Source: Streptomyces griseiscabiei (GTDB lineage Bacteria > Actinomycetota > Actinomycetes > Streptomycetales > Streptomycetaceae). Taken from it: DNA of 64,000 nt. The notes under the pieces are model-generated. The model did not search any database. It worked only from the letters and a program-made list of their open reading frames with translations, and had not been told where the DNA came from. Within the stretch, counting starts at the first letter, position 1. The number at the start of each line of letters is the position of its first letter. This document shows positions 14,908-23,740 of this stretch, piece by piece. A program made the translations under genes and the position numbers. Location: positions 3,265,001-3,329,000 of the forward strand of contig NZ_JAGJBZ010000001.1 of NCBI RefSeq assembly GCF_020010925.1, given 5' to 3'.

Positions 14908-16803
14908 ATGAGCGACCGGAATGTTGACCGTGGCAGGCGTGTGCCGTGGGGGGATGTGCTGTTCTCCGCGATCGCCGCCGTGAGCTGGGCGTTGATCGGC
15001 ATGGCGGCCACGGCGGCGCTCGGTCTGCATCTGCTGGAGGCCGACTCCGCGGGCGAACTCGGGCCCATGACGGCGGCTGTCGTGGCGCTCGGGGCGGGTG
15101 GGTCGGTGACCCCGTCCGGCGATGTGTCCGCCTTTGGCCTGGATGGGGCACGGGCCACCACCGCCATCGAGATCACGCCACTGGGGGTGAGCCTGGTCGG
15201 AGCGCTCCTGCTCTCCTGGTTCTTCCTGCGCTCCCTGCGCGGCGCGGGAGTCACGATCCCCGCCGCCGAACTCCTCGCGCGCGCGGGCACGGTGCTCGCG
15301 CTCTTCGTGGCGCTGATGGGCGGACTGGCCTGGGCGGGCGCCGCCGTCATCACCCTCGACGGCGCCCGGCTCGGCATCGACGGACAACTGCCGGGCGGCG
15401 GCGGCCTCGACGACGTGGAGATCCCCGGGCTCGGCGGTCTCGGGGACCTCGGCGGCGGTCTGCTGCCGGACCGGCTGGGCGACCTGGCCGACGCGAACGC
15501 CCGGGTCGGCTTCACGGTCGACACCGTGCCGACCCTGCTGGGCGGCCTGACCTGGTGCCTGGGCGTGCTGCTCGTCGCCCTGCTGGCCTCGCGCCGCACT
15601 CCCCTGCCGCCCGCCCTCGACGCCGTGCACCGGGTCGTACGGCCGGCCGTGTCCGCGGTGGTCACCGTGCTGCTGGTGGCGGTCCTGGCCGGGCTCGCGG
15701 CGGCGGTGTACGCGGCGATCGGCGACGCGCACCCCGGGCGGATCGCCGGCGCGGCCCTGCTCGGCGCGCCCAACGGGGTCTGGGTGGGCGTCCCCCTCGG
15801 CCTCCTCGTCCAGTGGGACGGCAGGGCCACCGGGGCGCTGGCCGACCTCCTGCCCGACCCGCTCGACGAACTGCTGCGCGTCGACGCCGGCGAACCCGTC
15901 ACGCTCGGCCGCCTCGCCGAACTCGACAACCGTCTCTGGCTGTTGGGCCTCGCCGCCGCGCTGATGATGATGTACGCGGGGGTCCTGACCGCCGTGCGTA
16001 CGCCTTTCGTACGGCCGTCGGCCGCCACCGCTGCCGGGGGTGCGCCCGGTCCGGATGTACGGGGCGGGGGTGCGCTCGGCTTCGTCGCACGCTGCGCGCT
16101 TCGGCTGGGGCTCGCGACGGCGGTGGCGCTGCCGCTGCTCGTCCTGCTGACGGAGCTGTCGGTGGACGCCTCGCTGGCCGTGTTCGGCATCGACGCGTTC
16201 GACGCGGGGATCGAGCTGCGCGGGCGGGCGGCCATGGCGCTGGTGCTGGGCGCGCTCTGGGGCGCGGGCGCGGGGGCCGCCGGGGCGGTCCTGGCCTGTC
16301 TGACGCGGGCCGCCGGGCTGCGGCCCTCTCCGTGGGCGCGGGGTGGGGTGGGTGGCGGCGGGGCGGCGGGCACCGGGGTCCACGAGACCTCGGGCTCCGC
16401 CTCGGGACCGTACACGCCGGGCGCTCCGTACCGGCCGCCGAACCCGGACACCAATCCGTATCTGCGGCTGCCGGACGGGCTGCGGGGGCCGTCGGGGGCG
16501 CCGGGTCCGCCGGGAGCCCGGGAGCCCGGAGGGCCCGGGGGCGGCGGTCAGGGGGCGGCTGGTGGCCGGGGCGGTTCCGGGGCGCGGGAGCCCGACGTGT
16601 ACGGGGCGCCGACGGTGATGCGGAGGGGCACGCCTCCGCCGAGGCGCCCCGGGACGGGGCCGGGGACGGGATCGGGGCGGGGATCGGGGGCGGGCTCCGG
16701 CTCGGGGGCGCGGTCGGGGACGTGGCCCGCACCGCCTCCGCCTCCGCCGCCGCCGGAGGAGCGGCCGCCTCCGCCACCGCCTCGGGGCCCCCGGGGGCGT
16801 TGA
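14908..16803 (+). CDS. Streptophobe-family integral membrane protein
   Basis: A 631-residue membrane protein of a family I recognise only from Streptomyces (streptophobe). About ten hydrophobic segments lie between residues 17 and 480, for example VLFSAIAAVSWALIGMAATAA (segment at about 17-37) and VTVLLVAVLAGLAAAVYAAI. They are broken by an aspartate/glycine-rich loop at about 155-190. The cytoplasmic C-terminal tail (about 500-631) is low-complexity Gly/Pro/Arg with YTPGAPYRPPNP and ends in proline runs. No catalytic motif is seen. The ATG at 14908 follows ATCGGGGGG. Function unknown. Confidence 0.8.
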   Translation: MSDRNVDRGRRVPWGDVLFSAIAAVSWALIGMAATAALGLHLLEADSAGELGPMTAAVVALGAGGSVTPSGDVSAFGLDGARATTAIEITPLGVSLVGALLLSWFFLRSLRGAGVTIPAAELLARAGTVLALFVALMGGLAWAGAAVITLDGARLGIDGQLPGGGGLDDVEIPGLGGLGDLGGGLLPDRLGDLADANARVGFTVDTVPTLLGGLTWCLGVLLVALLASRRTPLPPALDAVHRVVRPAVSAVVTVLLVAVLAGLAAAVYAAIGDAHPGRIAGAALLGAPNGVWVGVPLGLLVQWDGRATGALADLLPDPLDELLRVDAGEPVTLGRLAELDNRLWLLGLAAALMMMYAGVLTAVRTPFVRPSAATAAGGAPGPDVRGGGALGFVARCALRLGLATAVALPLLVLLTELSVDASLAVFGIDAFDAGIELRGRAAMALVLGALWGAGAGAAGAVLACLTRAAGLRPSPWARGGVGGGGAAGTGVHETSGSASGPYTPGAPYRPPNPDTNPYLRLPDGLRGPSGAPGPPGAREPGGPGGGGQGAAGGRGGSGAREPDVYGAPTVMRRGTPPPRRPGTGPGTGSGRGSGAGSGSGARSGTWPAPPPPPPPPEERPPPPPPRGPRGR

Positions 16804-16957
16804 CGGAGGCCCGGGACCGGGGGAGATCCTGTGAAGGTGTTCCGGGGCGTCGTACACGGTCCGGGTGCGCTTCAGCCGCCGGTAACCCAGTGTTCTCCGT
16901 CCGCTGGGCGGACCTCAGGGGCAAAAGGCGCGGGGCGCCGGATACGGTTGGCACATC

Positions 16958-18166
16958 ATGAGCGCTTCGCAGACCTCCTCTGACACGCCCACTCTCCTCG
17001 TCAAGATCTTCGGCAAGGACCGGCCGGGCATCACCGCCGGGCTGTTCGACACCCTCGCCGCGTACTCCGTCGACGTCGTCGACATCGAGCAGGTCGTCAC
17101 CCGTGGCCGGATCGTGCTGTGCGCGCTCGTGACCGAGCCGCCCGCCGGTCAGGAGGGCGACCTGCGGGCGACCGTGCACAGCTGGGCGGAGTCGATGAAG
17201 ATGCAGGCGGAGATCATCTCCGGCCTGGGCGACAACCGGCCCCGTGGCCTCGGCCGCTCCCACGTCACCGTTCTCGGCCACCCGCTGACCGCCGAGTCCA
17301 CCGCCCGTATCGCCGCCCGGATCACCGCGACCGGCGGCAACATCGACCGTATCTTCCGGCTCGCCAAGTACCCGGTGACGGCCGTCGAGTTCGCGGTGTC
17401 CGGTACGGAACCGGAGACGCTGCGCACCGCGCTGGTCACCGAGTCGGTGGCGCTGGGCGTGGACGTGGCCGTCGTCGCGGCGGGGCTGCACCGCCGGGCG
17501 CAGCGCCTGGTGGTCATGGACGTGGACTCCACGCTCATCCAGGACGAGGTGATCGAGCTCTTCGCCGCGCACGCCGGCTGCGAGAAGGAGGTCGCCGAGG
17601 TCACCGAGGCCGCGATGCGCGGGGAGCTGGACTTCGAGCAGTCGCTGCACGCGCGCGTGGCGCTGCTGGAGGGGCTCGACGCCTCGGTGGTGGAGAAGGT
17701 GCGCAGCGAGGTCCGGCTCACGCCGGGGGCACGCACCCTGATCCGTACGCTGAAGCGGCTGGGCTTCCAAGTCGGTGTGGTCTCGGGCGGGTTCACCCAG
17801 GTCACGGACGATCTCAAGGAGCGGCTGGGCCTCGATTTCGCGCAGGCCAACACCTTGGAGATCGTCGACGGCAGGCTCACCGGCAAGGTCGTGGGCGAGA
17901 TCGTCGACCGGGCGGGCAAGGCGCGGCTGCTGCGCCGGTTCGCCGCCGAGGCGGGCGTGCCGCTGGCCCAGACCGTGGCGATCGGCGACGGCGCCAATGA
18001 CCTCGACATGCTCAACGCGGCCGGTCTGGGCGTCGCCTTCAACGCCAAGCCGGTGGTCCGCGAGGCCGCGCACACGGCGGTGAACTTCCCCTTCCTCGAC
18101 ACCGTGCTGTACCTCCTCGGGGTGACCCGGGAAGAGGTCGAGGCGGCGGACACGCACGACGAGTAA
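16958..18166 (+). CDS. serB: Phosphoserine phosphatase SerB
   Basis: A 402-residue enzyme for the last step of serine synthesis, O-phosphoserine to serine. N-terminal ACT-type regulatory region (about 8-165, VKIFGKDRPGITAGLFDTL, with a second ACT-like repeat), then a HAD phosphatase domain. HAD motifs: nucleophile Asp188 in VVMDVDSTLIQDEVIE, motif II VVSGGFTQVTDD, motif III Lys region, and motif IV GDGANDLDML. The length and ACT fusion match actinobacterial SerB2 enzymes. It is followed by an 18-bp perfect terminator, so it is probably a single-gene transcript. Confidence 0.95.
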   Translation: MSASQTSSDTPTLLVKIFGKDRPGITAGLFDTLAAYSVDVVDIEQVVTRGRIVLCALVTEPPAGQEGDLRATVHSWAESMKMQAEIISGLGDNRPRGLGRSHVTVLGHPLTAESTARIAARITATGGNIDRIFRLAKYPVTAVEFAVSGTEPETLRTALVTESVALGVDVAVVAAGLHRRAQRLVVMDVDSTLIQDEVIELFAAHAGCEKEVAEVTEAAMRGELDFEQSLHARVALLEGLDASVVEKVRSEVRLTPGARTLIRTLKRLGFQVGVVSGGFTQVTDDLKERLGLDFAQANTLEIVDGRLTGKVVGEIVDRAGKARLLRRFAAEAGVPLAQTVAIGDGANDLDMLNAAGLGVAFNAKPVVREAAHTAVNFPFLDTVLYLLGVTREEVEAADTHDE

Positions 18167-18184
18167 CGGGGCGGGCGATTCACG

Positions 18185-18224
18185 GACGACAGGCCCGGCA
18201 CCAGGTGGTGCCGGGCCTGTCGTC
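18185..18224. terminator. 18-bp perfect hairpin terminator after serB
   Basis: Arms 18185-18202 and 18207-18224 with a 4-nt AGGT loop; the GTCGTC end is repeated just after (TGTCGTCGTG). It lies between convergent serB and the SixA-like gene. Confidence 0.88.
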
Positions 18225-18267
18225 GTGCCTGTCGTCGTGTCGGGTGCCGGGGCGCCCGCGCGGCGGG

Positions 18268-18786
18268 TTATTCCGTCGGCGCCCAGTAGTCGGCCAGCGT
18301 GGCCGCGCCCGGTTCCAGGCTCTTCCAGGCGCCCTCGAAGGTGAGGACGGCGAAGGCGGCGGCCGGGAAGCCGAGGCGGTTCATCCGCTCGCGGGCGTCG
18401 CCCTCGGCGCCGCCGGCGAGGATGTCGGCGAGGCTCTGGACTCCGGGGTTGTGGCCGATCAGGACGACGTTCTGGGTGTCGTCGGGGGTTTCGTTGAGCA
18501 GGGCGATCAGCTCGCCGGGCGAGGCTTCGTAGATCCGCTCCTCGTAGACCGTTTTCGGCCGCTCGGGCAGCTCGTGGACGGCCAGCTTCCAGGTCTCGCG
18601 GGTCCTGACGGCCGTGGAGCAGAGGGCAAGGTCGAGGGGGATGCCGGAGTCGGCCAGCTTGCGCCCGGCGACGGCGGCGTCCATACGGCCCCGGTCGGCG
18701 AGCGGCCGTTCGTGGTCGGAGACCTGTGGCCAGTCGGCCTTCGCATGCCGGAAGAGGACGATCCTGCGGGGTTCTGCGACGCTCAT
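18268..18786 (-). CDS. SixA-type histidine phosphatase family protein
   Basis: A 172-residue member of the histidine phosphatase (phosphoglycerate mutase-like) superfamily, SixA branch. Catalytic R13-H14 in FRHAKADWP (the RHG motif as RHA, as usual in SixA) and the second catalytic histidine in VLIGHNPGVQSLA. CSTAVRTRETW supplies the phosphate-binding arginine. E. coli SixA dephosphorylates phosphohistidine of HPr-like domains, but actinobacterial substrates are unproven. It converges on serB. Confidence 0.88.
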   Translation of the reverse strand: MSVAEPRRIVLFRHAKADWPQVSDHERPLADRGRMDAAVAGRKLADSGIPLDLALCSTAVRTRETWKLAVHELPERPKTVYEERIYEASPGELIALLNETPDDTQNVVLIGHNPGVQSLADILAGGAEGDARERMNRLGFPAAAFAVLTFEGAWKSLEPGAATLADYWAPTE

Positions 18787-18883
18787 GCGTCCCAGCTTCG
18801 CACGAAACAGGCCATGGGGCGCAGGGAGTTGAAGTGCGGATACCCGAGACCGGTACCCGTGCTTCCGGCGGGCTGGCCGCTCG

Positions 18884-19099
18884 TCACGGTGTGTGGTTCG
18901 GCAGGGCCTGCTGTATCCACTGCAGGAAGTGGGCGATCACGGGGTCGCCGCTCGCCGCCCGGGCCTCCGCGGGGTTCAGGATCAGCAGCAGGAGAGCGGC
19001 GAAGCCGAGGGCGGGCAGGGCGATCGCCCACCAGGGCAGCCGGATGTCGACACCGGTCGTGGGCGCCGGGTGGGGCCGGGTGTGCGTAGGGGCCGACAT
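18884..19099 (-). CDS. Small membrane protein of unknown function
   Basis: A 71-residue protein with one transmembrane helix at about 24-42 (LPWWAIALPALGFAALLLLIL), a short Pro/Thr-rich N-terminus and a C-terminal amphipathic tail (PVIAHFLQWIQQALP). The ATG at 19099 follows GGAGGCGGC. It lies between the SixA-like gene and the MFS exporter genes on the same strand. I do not recognise the family. Confidence 0.65.
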   Translation of the reverse strand: MSAPTHTRPHPAPTTGVDIRLPWWAIALPALGFAALLLLILNPAEARAASGDPVIAHFLQWIQQALPNHTP

Positions 19100-19268
19100 G
19101 CCGCCTCCGTGGTCCGCGAGTCGTCGTGGCCCGTCCTCCGTGGGCCCTCGCGGGTCCCCTGCGGCCACACCTCGAAGCTACGGAACGCGAGCGCCGGGGC
19201 CCATCCGGTGATCCACCCACTTCACCCTGAGACTCACCCCCTAGGGGACGGGGGGATATCCCCACCCC

Positions 19269-19314
19269 GGCGGTCACGGCGGCGGTCACGCCGACGATCA
19301 GGCCGGCGGTCACG
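19269..19314. repeat. Short direct repeats GGCGGTCACG
   Basis: GGCGGTCACG occurs at 19269, 19281 and 19305, the last two within a longer CGGCGGTCACGCCGACG repeat. It sits in the gap between the 38-aa transporter-associated gene and the small membrane protein gene. No function apparent. Confidence 0.5.
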
Positions 19315-19335
19315 CCGACGCGACCGCCGTGCCGC

Positions 19336-19452
19336 TCAGGGTGACGCGATGACCGCGATGATCCCGATGACGACGAAGATGGCGAGGAACGAGCCGAAGA
19401 CCAGGAGCATCTTCTTCTGGCCGTTCTGGGGGTTCGGGTCGAGCACTGGCAT
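19336..19452 (-). CDS. 38-aa SGM_5486-type transporter-associated membrane peptide
   Basis: A tiny protein starting MPVLDPNPQNGQKKMLLVFG with a single C-terminal transmembrane helix (about 14-36) ending VIASP. I recognise it as the SGM_5486 family, small proteins encoded next to MFS exporters in Streptomyces. It lies 76 bp downstream of the CynX-type exporter stop on the same strand, supporting a role as an accessory subunit. No strong ribosome binding site is visible upstream of the ATG at 19452. It is short enough to be missed by automatic annotation. Confidence 0.72.
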   Translation of the reverse strand: MPVLDPNPQNGQKKMLLVFGSFLAIFVVIGIIAVIASP

Positions 19453-19528
19453 ACGCCCAGTCTCGCACCCCCGGCCCGCCGCGAGGCCGCCGGGGGGCGC
19501 AGCGGACCGCCTGGCGGCCCGGGGGCCG

Positions 19529-20872
19529 TCAGCGGGCCGCCTCGTCCTCCACCACCCGGTCGCGGCCCGCCAGGACGCCCGCCGCGATCTGCGGGACCAT
19601 CAGGGCCGCCATCAGGGCGAGGGGCAGTCCCCAGCCGCCGCTGTGCTGGTACAGGACGCCGACGAGGAGCGGGCCGGGGACGGAGATCAGGTACCCCGTG
19701 CTCTGGGCGAAGGCGGACAGCCTGGCCACCCCCGCGCCGGTCCCGGCCCGCATGCCGACCATGGTGAGCGCCAGCGGGAAGGAGCAGTTGGAGACACCGA
19801 TCAGCAGCGCCCACGCCCAGGCTCCCCCGGCCGGGGCCAGATAGAGCCCGCCGTAGCCGAGGAGCCCGCAGACGCCCAGGGCGACCGCGATGGGGCCCTG
19901 GTGGGGCAGCCGGGTGGCGAGCCGGGGGATGACGAAGGCCAGCGGTACGCCCATCGCCATGGTGACGGCCAGCAGCAGCCCCGCCGTGCCGGCCGGGACC
20001 CCCGCGTCCCGGAAGATCTGCGCCATCCACCCCATGGTGATGTAGGCGGCGGTCGCCTGGAGGCCGAAGAACACGGCGAGCGCCCAGGCGGTACGGCTCC
20101 GGGTGATCCGGAGGGCGGGCCCGTCCTCGGGCGCGGGTGCCGTGCCGGCGGGTGCCGTCCCGCGCGCGGGGGTCTCCCCGGCCCGGCGGCGGTCGCGGTC
20201 CCGCACGAAGGGCAGCCAGGGCAGTACGGCCGCCGCCGCGAGGCCCGCCCAGACGGCGAGGCCGGTCTGCCAACTGCCGCCCAGCGCCGCGGTCATGGGC
20301 ACGGTGACGGCGGCGGCGGACGAGGTGCCGAGGGCGAGGGCCATGGAGTACAGGCCCGTCATGGAGCCGACGCGGTCCGGGAACCAGCGCTTGACGATGA
20401 CCGGCATCAGGACGTTGCTGACGGCGATGCCCATCAGGGCGAGGGCGCTCGCGGCCACGAAGCCGGCCGTACCGCCGGCGTACGGCCTCAGCAGCAGGCC
20501 GCCCGCGATCGCGGCCATGCCCGCGCAGACGACGGCGGCCGGGCCGAAGCGGCGGGCGAGCCGGGGGGCCATGACGCCGAAGAGGGCGAAGCAGAGCGGG
20601 GGTACGGAGGTGAGGAGACCGGCGACGCCGCCGCTCATGCCGAGCCCGACGCGCACCTCTTCGAGGAGGGCGCCGAGGCTGGTGATGGCGGGGCGGAGGT
20701 TGAGCGCGGTCAGGACGATGCCCACGACCACCAGACGGGTCGTCCACGCGCGCGTGGACGACGACGGGCCCCCGGAGCGGGGCTGTTCGGACGGGACGCG
20801 TCCCTGGGCGGTGGATGCGGGCATGGTCGATGGGGGTGTGGTGGATGTCGGCGTCAAAGTCTCCTCACTCAT
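19529..20872 (-). CDS. CynX/NimT-family MFS transporter
   Basis: A 447-residue twelve-helix major facilitator with the CynX/NimT N-terminal signature LVVVGIVLTALNLRPAITSLG, the loop PRLARRFGPAAVV and a central cytoplasmic loop (about 225-250) rich in Arg/Pro. Residues 1-30 are a Ser/Thr/Pro-rich cytoplasmic lead. The start is uncertain: ATG codons at 20884, 20881 and 20872 are in frame, and 20872 is chosen because the upstream ones overlap a likely operator. Family members move cyanate, nitroimidazoles or drug-like anions; the substrate here is unknown. A divergent GntR gene is the likely regulator. Confidence 0.88.
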   Translation of the reverse strand: MSEETLTPTSTTPPSTMPASTAQGRVPSEQPRSGGPSSSTRAWTTRLVVVGIVLTALNLRPAITSLGALLEEVRVGLGMSGGVAGLLTSVPPLCFALFGVMAPRLARRFGPAAVVCAGMAAIAGGLLLRPYAGGTAGFVAASALALMGIAVSNVLMPVIVKRWFPDRVGSMTGLYSMALALGTSSAAAVTVPMTAALGGSWQTGLAVWAGLAAAAVLPWLPFVRDRDRRRAGETPARGTAPAGTAPAPEDGPALRITRSRTAWALAVFFGLQATAAYITMGWMAQIFRDAGVPAGTAGLLLAVTMAMGVPLAFVIPRLATRLPHQGPIAVALGVCGLLGYGGLYLAPAGGAWAWALLIGVSNCSFPLALTMVGMRAGTGAGVARLSAFAQSTGYLISVPGPLLVGVLYQHSGGWGLPLALMAALMVPQIAAGVLAGRDRVVEDEAAR

Positions 20873-20879
20873 GAGACCC

Positions 20880-20900
20880 ATCATAGAATCATAGGATGAT
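20880..20900. promoter_or_regulatory. Putative GntR operator between the divergent MFS and GntR genes
   Basis: ATCATAGAATCATAGGATGAT is an AT-rich interrupted inverted repeat (ATCAT...ATGAT) with an internal repeat of ATCATAG, standing out from the GC-rich surroundings. It overlaps the alternative starts of the MFS gene. Autoregulation by the divergent GntR protein is inferred. Confidence 0.5.
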
Positions 20901-20954
20901 TGGTTGTCCATGGCCCGGCCTCTCCCGGTCGGCCCGTCCGTGCGAAGGTGTGCC

Positions 20955-21650
20955 ATGCCGCTGAGCCATCCCCGCCGATCGGCGCTGTCCGAGCAGGTCA
21001 TCGCCGCGCTACGGAACCAGATCACCTCGGGCGAGTGGCCGGTGGGCTCCCGTATCCCCACCGAGCCCGAACTCGTCGAGCAGCTGGGCGTCGCCCGGAA
21101 CACGGTCCGCGAGGCCGTGCGCGCGCTCGCGCACAACGGTCTGCTGGACATCCGCCAGGGCTCCGGCACCTATGTCGTCGCGACGAGCGAACTCGCGGGC
21201 GTGATGCACCGCCGCTTCGCGGGCGCCGATCCGACGCACATCGCCGAGCTGCGCTCCGCCCTGGAGTCGAGCGCCGCGAAGCTGGCCGCCGAGCGGCGCA
21301 CCGAGAAGGACCTGAAGCAGCTCGACACGCTCCTGGCCCGGCGTGAGGAGGCGTGGGCCTCGGGCGACGCGGAGGCCTTCGTGACCGCCGACGCGACCTT
21401 CCACCTGGCCGTCGTCGCCGCGTCCCACAACGACGTCGTGACGACCGTCTACGCCGACCTGGGCGAGGTCCTGCGGGACTGGCTGCGCGGTGACGTGGGC
21501 GAGGAGCTGACCCCGGAGACGTACATGGACCACACCCGGCTCGTGGACGCGATCCGCGCGGGCGACACGAAGACCGCCGCGGCGGAGGCGGCCGGCTATC
21601 CGTTCCACTGCCGTCCGGCCCGGGTCAGTCCGCCCCCCGCCGGTGGCTGA
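20955..21650 (+). CDS. GntR/FadR-family transcriptional regulator (FCD domain)
   Basis: A 231-residue repressor-type regulator. The N-terminal winged HTH (about 5-70) shows LSEQVIAALRNQITSGEWPVGSRIPTEPEL and LGVARNTVREAVRAL; the C-terminal FCD ligand-binding domain (about 85-215) has DATFHLAVVAASHN with metal-site residues and DHTRLVDAI. The ATG at 20955 follows GAAGG. It is divergent from the CynX-type MFS gene and probably controls it. The last 26 bp overlap the convergent secreted-protein gene. Confidence 0.9.
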   Translation: MPLSHPRRSALSEQVIAALRNQITSGEWPVGSRIPTEPELVEQLGVARNTVREAVRALAHNGLLDIRQGSGTYVVATSELAGVMHRRFAGADPTHIAELRSALESSAAKLAAERRTEKDLKQLDTLLARREEAWASGDAEAFVTADATFHLAVVAASHNDVVTTVYADLGEVLRDWLRGDVGEELTPETYMDHTRLVDAIRAGDTKTAAAEAAGYPFHCRPARVSPPPAGG

Positions 21651-21975
21651 ACCACACCGACCGGACCTCCTTCCAGCAGCGCCCGGTGAGGCGTACGGTC
21701 CGCGCGGGCGCCGTCTCGACGGCCGCGCTGTCGCTGTCGATGTCCCACCACCGCGCGCACTCGATGTGCAGCCGGACGTGGTCGACGGAGGCGTAGGGGT
21801 TGAAGCAGTGCGCGACCACCTGGGAGCCGGTGACGGTGCTGTGGCAGGCCGCCCCGAACGGATCGGGCTTGCCGTCGTCCGCCGCTACGCGCGCGTGCGG
21901 TGCCGACTCGGACGGAAGGGTGAGGACAAGGGCCAGGGCGACGACAGCTGGGGCGACGCTGCGGGAGACGCGCAC
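21625..21975 (-). CDS. Small secreted protein of unknown function
   Basis: A 116-residue protein with a Sec signal peptide (about 1-27, VSRSVAPAVVALALVLTLPSE). The mature part has four Cys (FGAACHSTV, AHCFNPY, HIECARWW, GRCWKEV), probably two disulphides, and a beta-rich pattern (RTVRLTGRCWKEVRSVWF). The GTG at 21975 is preceded by GAGGAGGT. Its 3' end overlaps the convergent GntR gene by 26 bp. No family recognised. Confidence 0.72.
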   Translation of the reverse strand: MRVSRSVAPAVVALALVLTLPSESAPHARVAADDGKPDPFGAACHSTVTGSQVVAHCFNPYASVDHVRLHIECARWWDIDSDSAAVETAPARTVRLTGRCWKEVRSVWFSHRRGAD

Positions 21976-22093
21976 AAGGGGGACCTCCTCGGCCGAGTGG
22001 CTGAGCGGTGCACGTCCAGCGTGCGCGGCACCCGGCCCCGACGGCCCGCCGGATGAGCCGAACGAGTGACGATTCCGGCGGACAGGAGTACGG

Positions 22094-22127
22094 CGAGGGC
22101 GCGCACCCGAATGGATGCGCGCCCTCG
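22094..22127 (-). terminator. 12-bp hairpin terminator after fabI
   Basis: CGAGGGCGCGCA (22094-22105) pairs with TGCGCGCCCTCG (22116-22127), 30 bp past the fabI stop. Confidence 0.8.
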
Positions 22128-22156
22128 AACCGGCGTACTGCCTGTGGCGGTGGCGT

Positions 22157-22924
22157 TCAGGCGCCGATCGCGTGCAGCCCGCCGTCGACGTGGATGATCT
22201 CGCCGGTGGTCTTCGGGAACCAGTCGCTGAGCAGCGCGACGACACCGCGGCCGGCCGGCTCGGGGTCCTTGAGGTCCCACTCCAGCGGCGAACGGTCGTC
22301 CCACACGGCCGCCAGCTCGCCGAAGCCCGGGATGGACTTGGCGGCCATGGAGGCGAGCGGACCGGCGGAGACCAGGTTGCAGCGGATGTTCTGCTTGCCC
22401 AGGTCACGGGCGACGTAACGGCTGGTGGCCTCCAGGGCGGCCTTGGCCGGGCCCATCCAGTCGTACTGCGGCCAGGCGAACTTCGCGTCGAAGGTCAGAC
22501 CGACGACCGAGCCGCCGTTCTGCATCAGCGGCAGGCAGGCCATGGTCAGCGACTTCAGGGAGTACGCCGAGACGTGCATCGCGGTGGCGACGGACTCGAA
22601 CGGCGTGTTGAGGAAGTTGCCGCCGAGGGCGTCCTGCGGGGCGAAGCCGATGGAGTGCACGACGCCGTCGAGGCCGCCCAGCTCCTCACCGACGATGTCG
22701 GCCAGCCGCCCGAGGTGTTCGTCGTTGGTGACGTCCAGCTCGATGACCTTGGTGGGCCTGGGGAGCTTCCTGGCGATGCGCTCGGTCAGCGTGGGCCGGG
22801 GAAAGGCCGTGAGGATGATCTCGGCGCCCTGCTCCTGGGCCAGCTTGGCGGTGTGGAAGGCGATGGAGGACTCCATCAGCACACCGGTGATCAGGACGCG
22901 CTTGCCCTCGAGGATTCCGCTCAT
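22157..22924 (-). CDS. fabI: Enoyl-[acyl-carrier-protein] reductase (NADH), FabI/InhA type
   Basis: A 255-residue enoyl-ACP reductase of type II fatty-acid synthesis. It shows the InhA-like N-terminus LEGKRVLITGVLMESSIAF, the SIGFAPQDALGG block, catalytic region LTFDAKFAWPQYDWMGPAKAALE (Tyr and Lys of the FabI active site), and the C-terminal GEIIHVDGGLHAIGA. The length fits FabI. It lies 5 bp downstream of fabG, so the two reductive steps of elongation are encoded in one operon. It is a known target of triclosan and isoniazid-type inhibitors in related organisms. Confidence 0.95.
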   Translation of the reverse strand: MSGILEGKRVLITGVLMESSIAFHTAKLAQEQGAEIILTAFPRPTLTERIARKLPRPTKVIELDVTNDEHLGRLADIVGEELGGLDGVVHSIGFAPQDALGGNFLNTPFESVATAMHVSAYSLKSLTMACLPLMQNGGSVVGLTFDAKFAWPQYDWMGPAKAALEATSRYVARDLGKQNIRCNLVSAGPLASMAAKSIPGFGELAAVWDDRSPLEWDLKDPEPAGRGVVALLSDWFPKTTGEIIHVDGGLHAIGA

Positions 22925-22929
22925 GGTGA

Positions 22930-23634
22930 TCAGTGACCCATTCCCAGTCCGCCGTCTACGGGGATGACGGCTCCAGTGATGTACGAGGCGTCGTCCGAGG
23001 CGAGGAACCGCACCGTCGCGGCGATCTCCTCGGGCTGCGCGTACCGGCCGAGCGGCACCTGCTTCACGATGCCCGCGCGCTGCTCGTCGGTGAGCACCTT
23101 CGTCATGTCGGTGTCGACGAAGCCGGGGGCGACGACGTTGAAGGTGATGTTGCGCGAGCCCAGCTCACGGGCGAGGGAGCGCGCGAAGCCGACCAGGCCC
23201 GCCTTGGAGGCGGCGTAGTTGGCCTGCCCCGGCGAACCGTAGAGGCCCACGACCGAGGAGATGAGAACGACACGGCCCTTCTTCGCGCGCAGCATGCCGC
23301 GGTTGGCTCGCTTGACGACCCGGAAGGTGCCCGTGAGGTTGGTGTCGACGACCGAGGTGAAGTCCTCCTCGGTCATCCGCATCAGCAGCTGGTCCTTGGT
23401 GACGCCGGCGTTGGCGATCAGGACCTCGACCGGGCCGTGCTCGGCCTCGATCTCCTTGTAGGCCTGCTCCACCTGCTCGGGGTCGGTGATGTCGCACTTG
23501 ACGGCGAGGAAGCCGGCCGGCGGCTCCCCCGAGCGGTAGGTGATGGCGACCTTGTCGCCGGCGTCGGCGAACGCGCGGGCGATGGCGAGGCCGATGCCCC
23601 GGTTGCCTCCGGTGACGAGAACCGAGCGGCTCAA
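22930..23634 (-). CDS. fabG: 3-oxoacyl-[acyl-carrier-protein] reductase FabG
   Basis: A 234-residue SDR catalysing NADPH-dependent reduction of beta-ketoacyl-ACP. TGGNRGIGLAIA cofactor motif, NAGV, catalytic Ser-Tyr-Lys in ISSVVGLYGSPGQANYAASKAGL, and PGFVDTDMT. The InhA-linked context and MabA-like features support a fatty-acid synthesis role. The start is a TTG at 23634 preceded by AAAGGGTG; no ATG or GTG of suitable length is available. First gene of fabG-fabI. Confidence 0.94.
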   Translation of the reverse strand: MSRSVLVTGGNRGIGLAIARAFADAGDKVAITYRSGEPPAGFLAVKCDITDPEQVEQAYKEIEAEHGPVEVLIANAGVTKDQLLMRMTEEDFTSVVDTNLTGTFRVVKRANRGMLRAKKGRVVLISSVVGLYGSPGQANYAASKAGLVGFARSLARELGSRNITFNVVAPGFVDTDMTKVLTDEQRAGIVKQVPLGRYAQPEEIAATVRFLASDDASYITGAVIPVDGGLGMGH

Positions 23635-23740
23635 CGGATCACCCTTTCGTTCTGAAGTCTGGTACCGGGTCTGGCACCAGGTCTGTCACCCCCGAACCTA
23701 TCCGTCCGCCGCGCCGGGAACGGACTAGGGGAGCGACAGG

